Source of the DNA: Acidimicrobiia bacterium | GTDB taxonomy: Bacteria; Actinomycetota; Acidimicrobiia; IMCC26256; PALSA-555 | Assembly (NCBI GenBank): GCA_022865365.1 | Contig: JALHSW010000142.1 | Location: 1 to 5,177, forward strand | Reading direction: 5' to 3' | Length of the DNA: 5,177 nucleotides | Part shown: piece by piece, positions 1-5,177 of the stretch | How positions within the stretch are numbered: position 1 is the first letter of the stretch | Layout of the letters: each line of letters starts with the position of its first letter | Translations under genes and position numbers: made by a program | The notes under the pieces: model-generated | What the model was told of the DNA's origin: nothing | Databases searched by the model: none | The model's input: the letters and a program-made list of their open reading frames with translations, nothing else

Positions 1-828
1 CACGTGAAGCCCGAGAGCAAGGGCCGCGCCGGTCGGTGGCAGTCCGACTACCACGACACGATGATGGATCACGACGACCTGGTCGGCGACCTGCTCGGGC
101 TGCTCGACGAGCTCGGCCTGGCCGAGGACACCATCGTCGTGTACTCGACCGACAACGGGCCCCACTCGAACAGCTGGCCCGACGCCGGCACCACGCCGTT
201 CCGCGGCGAGAAGAACACCAACTGGGAGGGCGCCTACCGAGTGCCTTGCATGGTGCGGTGGCCCGACCGAATTCCGGCCGGCGTGGTCAAGAACGGCGTG
301 ATGAGCCACAACGACTGGTTCCCCACACTGTTGGCCGCCGCCGGTGTCGGCGACATCGTGGCGCAGCTCAAGACGGGAGCCGACCTGAACGGCACCACCT
401 ACAAGGTCCACCTCGACGGCAACAACCAGCTGCCCTGGCTCACCGGCGAGACCGACGAGAGCGCCCGCTACTTCTTCTTCTACGTGTCCGACGACGGCGA
501 CCTCACCGCGGTCCGGTACGACAACTGGAAGATGGTGTTCCTCGAGCAGCGATGTGAGGGCACGCTGCGCATCTGGGCCGAGCCGTTCACCGAGCTCCGA
601 GTGCCGCTGATCTTCAATCTGCGCACCGACCCCTTCGAGCAGGCGCCGCTCACGTCGAACACTTACTACGACTGGTTGATCGATCATGCGTTCCTCGCGA
701 TCCCGTGCCAGGCGTTCGTGTTCCAGATGATGCAGACCCTGGTCGAGTTCCCCCAGCGGCAGAAGCCAGCGAGCTTCAGCCTCGACCAGGTGCTCGCGAA
801 GCTGGAGCAAGGCATGCCGAGCGCCTAA
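1..828 (+). CDS. Arylsulfatase, C-terminal part (5' end outside window)
   Basis: This is the C-terminal 275 codons of a type I (alkaline-phosphatase fold) sulfatase, which hydrolyses sulfate esters with a formylglycine nucleophile and a Ca2+ ion. The reading frame is open at base 1 (first codon His) and ends at TAA 826-828. The GTG at 4-6 is internal to the protein and is not a real start. Visible family features, numbered from the first visible codon, are the metal-binding Asp-Asn in STDNGPH (about residues 49-55), the FRGEKNTNWEGA segment with the active-site Lys (about 71), and the SHNDWFPTLLAAAG helix near residue 102, which carries a conserved His. The tail, with IWAEPF and FNLRTDPFE, matches the C-terminal subdomain of arylsulfatases. 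The CxPSR formylglycine site and any signal peptide lie upstream and cannot be judged. The gene faces the second sulfatase tail-to-tail. Substrate is unknown; family assignment is firm. Confidence 0.93.
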   Translation, partial: HVKPESKGRAGRWQSDYHDTMMDHDDLVGDLLGLLDELGLAEDTIVVYSTDNGPHSNSWPDAGTTPFRGEKNTNWEGAYRVPCMVRWPDRIPAGVVKNGVMSHNDWFPTLLAAAGVGDIVAQLKTGADLNGTTYKVHLDGNNQLPWLTGETDESARYFFFYVSDDGDLTAVRYDNWKMVFLEQRCEGTLRIWAEPFTELRVPLIFNLRTDPFEQAPLTSNTYYDWLIDHAFLAIPCQAFVFQMMQTLVEFPQRQKPASFSLDQVLAKLEQGMPSA

Positions 829-1126
829 ACCTGGCGCGTGCATCCTGCCTGTCGTGGGAATCCCCCGATGGGTCGGGCCGAGACGCAGCCCTCCTGAAAG
901 GTCGGGATCGGCGGCGATGATGCCAGGTCGTACTGCGCTGCCGGCCGTACGCGACGTTCGCCACGCCTCATCGCCACCTCCATCGCAACGACCAGGACGA
1001 CACCGTCACCCACTGGCTCTCCGGCTCCGTCGCCTCGGAGGCCACCGACCCGAATGACCGGTCATGACATGGCAAGTCGGTGTCGCCGAACCCGGTGGCG
1101 GGTGCGTGCAGCGCACTCCGGCGAAA
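829..1126. other. Intergenic gap between two convergent sulfatase genes
   Basis: This 298-base stretch holds no convincing gene. All frames contain only short, low-quality runs. One + strand frame (921-1067) translates in its last part to DDTVTHWLSGSVASEATD, which looks faintly protein-like, but it has no start codon or ribosome site. Small hairpins are visible. One at 864-877 has a 5-bp CCCGA/TCGGG stem and a TGGG loop, 36 bases past the first sulfatase stop. Another at 1090-1103 has an ACCCG/CGGGT stem and a 4-base loop, just past the stop of the opposite gene. Neither has a T-tract. The heptamer GGTCGGG occurs directly repeated at 871-877 and 900-906. The larger inverted repeat at 1040-1087 is listed separately. 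Confidence 0.6.
1040..1087. terminator. Candidate bidirectional terminator (nested inverted repeat)
   Basis: The outer arms CACCGAC (1043-1049) and GTCGGTG (1076-1082) are perfectly complementary over 7 bp. They are extended by GGC (1040-1042) pairing with GCC (1085-1087) across a 2-base bulge. Inside lies a perfect 12-base palindrome, ATGACCGGTCAT (1054-1065). The element sits between two convergent genes, where a hairpin working on both transcripts would be expected. There is no U-tract on either side, so termination is inferred from position and symmetry. The inner palindrome could equally be a protein-binding site. Confidence 0.35.
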
Positions 1127-2764
1127 TCAGGGTGTGGGAGCACCGATCGACGGCAAGAGCCGCTTCTCCTCGCGCTGCGCGTCGAGCACGGTACGCATCT
1201 CGCTGAACGTCGCGGGTGCATCGGTGCTCAGGTTGTTGCGCTCCTCGGGATCAACCGTCAGGTTGTGCAGCTCCCACGCCGGCTCCGCGGTGGGCTGGGC
1301 GCCGGGCGTCGTCGGGAGTCCGCGCTCGGCGTTCCACTGGTCGAGTCGCTCGTAGTAGTGGTTGAGCTTCCAGAGCTCGTGCGCGCCGCCGCCGGTCGGC
1401 AGGCTCGCGACGACGGACTCGATGCAGGCTGGAGGATTCAGGGAGCCGAACGGTTCGCCGGTGAGGACGTTGGTCTGAGCCTGTCCGCTGGTGACGTTGT
1501 CCTCGGTCATGAAGTAGATGGCCTCGGCGATGGACTCGGCGGCAACGCTTCCGGCTACGGCTCGGCTGAGGTCGCGGCCCGGCAGCGGTCGGGCTTCCGC
1601 ATGGCGCTGCGCAACTCCCGCCGCGGCGCGTTCCGTATCGATTCCCGCGAGGCCCAGCAAGGTGGGGATGAGGTCGACATGGCTGGTTGGCGCGGTGATC
1701 CCTCCGGACCGTGGCGCGACGCCGGGTCCTTTGATCACCATCGGGACGCGGGTGGCTTCGTCGAAGGCGTTGGCCCACTTCTGTTGGAGCCCGCCGTGAG
1801 CGCCGAGGAGGTCACCGTGATCGGAGGTGAACACGATGATGGTGTCGTCGGCCATCCCGGATATTTCGAGTGCGTCGAGTATGCGCCCGATGGCCTGGTC
1901 GACGAGCTTGTGCAGGTAGTAGTAGAGGCGGCGGTAGGCGTTGTCGGTTGGCTGGTTGGCGACCATCTGGGGCCACAGCGCCTTGAACTGCTCCTGGCAG
2001 GCGGGGCGCCCGGCGAACGAGTCGGACTGGGATGGGGCTGCGGCGATGTCGGGCACCGTGTCGTCAGCTGCGTCGAAGCCGAGGAGCATTTCGTAGAAGC
2101 CGCCCGCGAATGCGATGTCGTGGGGGTTCACGAACGAGGCGACCGCAAGCCACGGCCCGTCGCTCGATGCCGTCACCAAGTCATCGAAGAGGGTGATGAC
2201 CTGCTCGGCGAACACGCCGTCACGGACAGTGCCGCTATCGGGCTTCGCCGCACCGTGTGGCTCCCGGCCGATCCATCCCGAGAACCCGAACGGGTCGAGC
2301 CGGTCGGCGCTGCGGTAGGCCTCGACGCCTTCGGCGATCGCGCGGCCATCGTCATCGGACGCCATCAGCCCCTCACGGGAGCCCGTGATGGGGAGGTCGG
2401 CGTGGCTGATGTGCCACTTGCCGCGGTAGTGCGTCTGGTAACCGCCGGCGCGGAACCAGTCGCCCAGGGTGGGGACCGCGTTGGGGTCGAGCCACCGCAT
2501 ACCGGGATCATCGCTGTGCTTGGCGACTCCGTCGGTCTGAGACACGCCGTGCAGTGACGGGTACTGCCCGGTGAACAGCGTGGCGCGGCTGGGAACACAC
2601 GCGGTGGAGCCGACGTAATGGCGGTGCAGTTCGAGCCCGCCATCGCGGATCCGCTCTCGAGCCGTGAGTTGGGTACGCCGGAACTCGGCGACCGTGGCGG
2701 TCTCGTATGGGGGCGGGTAGCGCTCCTCGTCGGTCATGATCAGCAGCACGTTCGGCGCGAACAT
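1127..2764 (-). CDS. Type I sulfatase (formylglycine-dependent sulfuric ester hydrolase)
   Basis: This complete 545-residue sulfatase cleaves sulfate from an organic sulfate ester. The active site is intact. The N-terminal strand PNVLLIMTDE supplies the first metal Asp (D12). CVPSR at 56-60 is the Cys-type motif whose Cys56 would be oxidised to formylglycine, followed by ATLFTGQYPS. GKWH (115-118) gives the conserved Lys and His, NPHD (213-216) the next His, FTSDHGD (312-318) the metal Asp315-His316, and QQK the late Lys329. The C-terminal subdomain ends with WELHNLTVDPEERNNL. Length is usual for the family. There is no signal peptide, since the core fold starts at residue 4, so the enzyme is probably cytoplasmic. 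The ATG at 2762-2764 is the only sensible start: no upstream start codon is in reach and it directly precedes the conserved strand. No Shine-Dalgarno is seen. Maturation would need a formylglycine-generating enzyme, absent here. The protein resembles choline-sulfatase-like enzymes, but the substrate is unassigned. Confidence 0.95.
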   Translation of the reverse strand: MFAPNVLLIMTDEERYPPPYETATVAEFRRTQLTARERIRDGGLELHRHYVGSTACVPSRATLFTGQYPSLHGVSQTDGVAKHSDDPGMRWLDPNAVPTLGDWFRAGGYQTHYRGKWHISHADLPITGSREGLMASDDDGRAIAEGVEAYRSADRLDPFGFSGWIGREPHGAAKPDSGTVRDGVFAEQVITLFDDLVTASSDGPWLAVASFVNPHDIAFAGGFYEMLLGFDAADDTVPDIAAAPSQSDSFAGRPACQEQFKALWPQMVANQPTDNAYRRLYYYLHKLVDQAIGRILDALEISGMADDTIIVFTSDHGDLLGAHGGLQQKWANAFDEATRVPMVIKGPGVAPRSGGITAPTSHVDLIPTLLGLAGIDTERAAAGVAQRHAEARPLPGRDLSRAVAGSVAAESIAEAIYFMTEDNVTSGQAQTNVLTGEPFGSLNPPACIESVVASLPTGGGAHELWKLNHYYERLDQWNAERGLPTTPGAQPTAEPAWELHNLTVDPEERNNLSTDAPATFSEMRTVLDAQREEKRLLPSIGAPTP

Positions 2765-2770
2765 CCTGAG

Positions 2771-2776
2771 ACCGTA
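2771..2776 (-). promoter_or_regulatory. Candidate -10 box for leaderless sulfatase transcript
   Basis: Read on the minus strand, TACGGT fits the actinobacterial -10 pattern TANNNT. It lies 6 bases before the sulfatase ATG, occupying -12 to -7 if transcription starts at the A of ATG. That is the spacing expected for a leaderless mRNA. It agrees with the absence of a usable Shine-Dalgarno; the AGG touching the ATG is too close to act as one. No good -35 hexamer is visible. Confidence 0.4.
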
Positions 2777-2794
2777 TCCGACCGCCGCCGGGGG

Positions 2795-2823
2795 ATGACG
2801 ACGCTCATCTACCGAAATAGGGT
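2795..2823 (+). promoter_or_regulatory. Candidate promoter of the SulP permease gene
   Basis: ATGACG at 2795-2800 matches 4 of 6 bases of the TTGACA -35 consensus, including the TGAC core. It is followed after exactly 17 bases by TAGGGT at 2818-2823, which fits the TANNNT -10 pattern. Transcription would start near 2830 and give a leader of about 74 bases before the ATG at 2904. The -35 lies where the -35 of the divergent sulfatase promoter would fall, so the two promoters would overlap back to back. Confidence 0.4.
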
Positions 2824-2836
2824 GACGTGGTGACGA
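2821..2836. repeat. Tandem GGTGACG direct repeat at the permease promoter
   Basis: GGTGACGT and GGTGACGA stand side by side (2821-2828 and 2829-2836), a 7-base match with an 8-base period. They overlap the end of the proposed -10 box and the expected transcription start. A regulator bound here would block the permease promoter, so this is a possible operator. With only two short copies, chance is a real alternative. Confidence 0.3.
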
Positions 2837-2903
2837 AGCACGGATTCATCTCGGGTTGGCGTCGCGTCCTGGGGTCCGGCGCGCTTCGCGACGGACCGAC
2901 AGC

Positions 2904-4619
2904 ATGCGCGCGCCCGGACACCATGGCACCAAGAAGTTGAGCGTGGCGCGTCGGTTCGGCCTCCGACGGGAGACGTTGCGGGACGACGCGGTGGCCGGCC
3001 TCGTGCTCGGCGTGCAGAGCGTGCCCGACGGCTTGGCGACCGGGCTCCTCGCGGGGGTCAGCCCGCTCGCCGGCCTCTACGGCTACATGGTCGGCACGAT
3101 CGGCGGGGCGCTGACCACGTCGTCGGCGTTCATGGTGGTGCAGGGAACCGGGGCGATGGCGATGATCATCGCCGACGTACCGGCCGTGCACGACGCCTCT
3201 CATCCCGCCCGGGCGCTGTTCACGCTCACGATCCTCACTGGTGTGGTGATGCTCGCGGCGGGACTGTTGAAGTTGGGCAAGGTACTCCGCTTCGTGTCGA
3301 ACGCGGTGATGGTCGGGTTCATCAACGCGGTGGGCGTCAACATCGTGCTCGGCCAGCTGGCCAACCTGACCGGGTACGCACCCGATGGGCCGAACCGGGT
3401 GGTGCGTGCACTCAAGACGGTGGTGTCGCCGGGGCAGTTGCATTGGCAGAGCGTCGCCGTTGGATTGGCCACGATCGGCGTGATCCTGCTGCTCGAACGC
3501 ACCCCGATCGGATCCCTGGGCCTGGTCGTCGCGGTGATCGCCACCTCGGGGGCCGCCGCCGCACTGGGCTGGGCGGAGGTGGCGACCCTGAACGACCTCG
3601 GCGTGGCGGTCAGCGGGCTCCCGACGCCCACCTGGCCGCTGCTCGGCCAGGTCCCCGTGCTCCTGATCCCGGCGGCGTCGCTGGCGTTCGTCGGTCTCGT
3701 GCAGGGCGCAGGGATCTCGGCCAACTTCGTCAACCCCGACGGGTCGTATCCCGACGCGTCGCGCGACTTCATGGGTCAGGGCGTCGCCAACGTGGCGTCG
3801 GGGGTGCTCCAGGGCATGCCCGTCGGCGGTTCGGTCTCGGCCTCGGCGCTGAACAAGACGGCCGGCGCCCGGTCGCGCCAGGCCGCCGTCATCGCCGGGA
3901 TCGTGATGGCCGTCGTGATCGTCGTGTTCGGATCCGCGGTCGGCAACCTCGCCATGCCGGCACTCGGCGGCCTGCTGATCCTCATCGGCGCGCGGACGAT
4001 CACGCCCGCCGACCTGCAGTCGGTGTGGCGGACGGGGGTGGTGCAGAAGGTCGTCCTCGTGGTCACCTTCGGGCTCACCATGCTCATTCCGCTGCAGTAC
4101 GCGGTGCTGGTAGGTGTCGGGATCTCGGTGATCCTGCACGTCATCAGCCAGTCGAACCGAGTGACGATCCGGCGTCGGGAGTACAACCCCGAGGGGCAAC
4201 TGATCGAGACTGATCCGCCCGAGCAGCTACCCGCCGGCGAGGTCGTGGTGCTCCAGCCCTACGGCAGCCTCTTCTTCGCCGCCGCGCCGGTCTTCGAGGC
4301 GGCCCTCCCCGCGGTGACCGACGGGTCGGAAGGTTCGGTCGTCGTCCTGCGCCTGCGGGGCCGGTCCGACCTCGGCTCGACCTTCATGGACGTGCTGCGC
4401 CGCTACGCGGTGGCGCTCGACGGTGTCGGCTCGAAGCTCGTCATCGTCTCGGCCAACGACCGCATCCAGGAGCAGCTCGCGGTCACCGGCATCACCGACG
4501 TGATCGGCACGGCGAACATCTACGCCGGCGACGAGCGGGTCGGGGCTGCGGTACGCCTCGCTTACGACGACGCGGTTGCGTGGGTGGCGCACCGCTCGGG
4601 CGAGGGACCGACGACCTGA
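2904..4619 (+). CDS. SulP-family anion permease with C-terminal STAS domain
   Basis: This inner-membrane carrier belongs to the SulP/SLC26 family, which moves sulfate, bicarbonate or related anions. From the ATG at 2904 it has 571 residues, normal for the family. The Sulfate_transp domain spans about residues 25-415 with some 11-12 hydrophobic segments. It opens with the signature QSVPDGLATGLLAGVSPLAG (about 38-57) followed by LYGYMVG, and includes the later signature MPVGGSVSASALNKTAGARS (about 305-324). A STAS domain fills about residues 445-560 in the cytoplasm. Its central strand reads VVVLRLRGRSDLGSTF. ATG 2904 is preferred because a GGA lies 8 bases upstream. A TTG at 2856 would add 16 unremarkable residues, and TTG 2937 or GTG 2943 would shorten it. 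The gene diverges from the sulfatase with a 139-base shared gap, which suggests uptake or balancing of the sulfate that sulfatases release. Substrate is inferred from context only. Confidence 0.94.
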   Translation: MRAPGHHGTKKLSVARRFGLRRETLRDDAVAGLVLGVQSVPDGLATGLLAGVSPLAGLYGYMVGTIGGALTTSSAFMVVQGTGAMAMIIADVPAVHDASHPARALFTLTILTGVVMLAAGLLKLGKVLRFVSNAVMVGFINAVGVNIVLGQLANLTGYAPDGPNRVVRALKTVVSPGQLHWQSVAVGLATIGVILLLERTPIGSLGLVVAVIATSGAAAALGWAEVATLNDLGVAVSGLPTPTWPLLGQVPVLLIPAASLAFVGLVQGAGISANFVNPDGSYPDASRDFMGQGVANVASGVLQGMPVGGSVSASALNKTAGARSRQAAVIAGIVMAVVIVVFGSAVGNLAMPALGGLLILIGARTITPADLQSVWRTGVVQKVVLVVTFGLTMLIPLQYAVLVGVGISVILHVISQSNRVTIRRREYNPEGQLIETDPPEQLPAGEVVVLQPYGSLFFAAAPVFEAALPAVTDGSEGSVVVLRLRGRSDLGSTFMDVLRRYAVALDGVGSKLVIVSANDRIQEQLAVTGITDVIGTANIYAGDERVGAAVRLAYDDAVAWVAHRSGEGPTT

Positions 4620-4640
4620 GGTGCCGCGCCGGTCGGCTGG
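4620..4640. other. Short gap between convergent permease and membrane-protein genes
   Basis: Only 21 bases separate the two stop codons. CCGAC (4608-4612, inside the permease end) can pair with GTCGG (4632-4636), enclosing the small palindrome ACCTGAGGT (4614-4622). This is a weak hairpin with no T-tract. Termination here would have to run into the opposite coding region. No other signal is seen. Confidence 0.3.
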
Positions 4641-5177
4641 TCACGGCTCGACGGCCGCCGACGAACTGGTCGACGTGGACGGGTGCCGCACGAGGATGAC
4701 GACCGACACGAGGGCGATCCACGCGGGGAAGATGTACAGCGTGGGGGTGGCGATCGTGACGTTGATGAACTCGGCGACACCAACCACGTAGGTCACCACG
4801 ATGAGCCAGTTGGGGAGGGCGCCCGCGCGCCGACTGAGTGACGCGGTCGAGAACATGACCAGCGTGGCAACCCGGGGCGCGAACACGCCCAGCACCACCG
4901 CGGCCATCGCACGCAGCAACGAGACGGCGCCTGGGTCGGGAGCCAGCCCGCTGACCTCCACGAGGACCAAGGGCGCGGCGAACGCCGATGCACCGACGAG
5001 GACGAGGCCGGTGAACAGCACGCTGCTGCCGAGGAACACGGTCCCCACCAGTGGGGTCTCGCTCGCGCCCAGCCGGCTGCGGACGACACCGACGAACCAC
5101 AGGTACGCGATCGTCGCAACGACCATGAGCGCGAGGAGCACGCCGACCGATCGGCTCGATGCTTCGGCGTAGTACGC
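4641..5177 (-). CDS. Multi-pass membrane protein, unknown function (5' end outside window)
   Basis: This is the C-terminal 178 residues of an integral membrane protein, ending at TGA (4641-4643). The frame stays open to the window edge and begins AYYAEASSRS. The GTG at 5139-5141 could be read as a start, but the upstream YYAEASSR segment looks like genuine protein continuing from further upstream, so the gene is treated as partial. Numbered from the first visible residue, about five hydrophobic segments are seen: 13-32 (ends in LWFVGVV, followed by the basic RSR), 43-73, 86-112, 124-143 and 146-164. The tail is short and Ser/Thr-rich (STSTSSSAAVEP). The layout recalls uncharacterised membrane proteins common in Actinobacteria. 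I recognise no catalytic or transport motif and assign no function. It is convergent with the permease and not co-transcribed with it, so a link to sulfur metabolism is not supported. Confidence 0.82.
   Translation of the reverse strand, partial: AYYAEASSRSVGVLLALMVVATIAYLWFVGVVRSRLGASETPLVGTVFLGSSVLFTGLVLVGASAFAAPLVLVEVSGLAPDPGAVSLLRAMAAVVLGVFAPRVATLVMFSTASLSRRAGALPNWLIVVTYVVGVAEFINVTIATPTLYIFPAWIALVSVVILVRHPSTSTSSSAAVEP

Noticed and set aside
4..6. GTG as the start of the first sulfatase
   Set aside because: The frame is open to base 1, and the HVKPESKGRAGRW segment is internal to this arylsulfatase type. The essential N-terminal half of the enzyme must lie upstream.
829..1126. tRNA, small RNA or mobile-element remnant in the gap
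   Set aside because: No cloverleaf, terminal inverted repeats, target-site duplication or transposase fragment could be found by eye.
1064..2557. 497-codon open frame on the + strand antisense to the complete sulfatase
   Set aside because: The opposite strand encodes a sulfatase with every active-site motif intact. The antisense translation is Gly/Val/Arg-rich with no recognisable domain, typical of GC-rich shadow frames.
2795..2833. 12-codon ATG open frame after a G-run upstream of the permease
   Set aside because: The proposed transcription start (about 2830) lies after its ATG, and its ATG coincides with the candidate -35 box, so an upstream leader peptide is not supported.
2805..4199. 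464-codon open frame on the - strand antisense to the permease
   Set aside because: Its translation is extremely rich in His, Arg, Asp and Gln with no fold-like pattern. It mirrors the real SulP coding sequence.
3443..4213. 256-codon + strand frame inside the permease gene
   Set aside because: It is an Arg/Gly/Ala-rich out-of-frame reading of the SulP gene.
4492..5100. 202-codon - strand frame overlapping the membrane-protein gene and the permease end
   Set aside because: It is an Arg/Pro-rich shadow; the overlapping frame at 4641-5177 has clear membrane segments instead.

Overview
The window is GC-rich throughout (well above 60% by eye, with strong G/C preference at third codon positions). 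The gene style is that of a high-GC actinobacterium. The overall look, including a multi-pass membrane protein of a type I associate with environmental Actinobacteria, would fit the Acidimicrobiia/Ilumatobacter group. That placement is inference from composition and protein style; no rRNA or marker gene is present.

There are four protein genes. (1) Bases 1-828, + strand: the C-terminal part of an arylsulfatase whose start and catalytic formylglycine site lie left of the window. (2) Bases 1127-2764, - strand: a complete 545-residue type I sulfatase of a different subfamily, with an intact CVPSR formylglycine motif. It runs tail-to-tail with gene 1 across a 298-base gap. (3) Bases 2904-4619, + strand: a SulP-family anion permease with a C-terminal STAS domain, divergent from gene 2. 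(4) Bases 4641-5177, - strand: the C-terminal part of a multi-pass membrane protein of unknown function, convergent with gene 3 and with its 5' end outside the window.

The 139-base gap between genes 2 and 3 is the one regulatory region fully inside the window. It holds promoter-like elements in both directions. For the sulfatase, a TACGGT box sits exactly where a leaderless transcript starting at the ATG would need it. For the permease, an ATGACG/TAGGGT pair with a 17-base spacer is followed by an 8-base-period direct repeat. The 829-1126 gap has no convincing gene. It contains an inverted repeat (1040-1087) that could terminate transcription on both strands.

Taken together the segment reads as a sulfur-scavenging locus: two sulfatases that would release sulfate from organosulfates, next to a SulP carrier that could move sulfate or a related anion. 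This is ordinary accessory metabolism and not an evident new system. The points worth a second look are the shared divergent promoter region, the possible leaderless sulfatase mRNA, and the atypical STAS core of the permease. No tRNA, rRNA, CRISPR array, insertion sequence or phage gene was seen.
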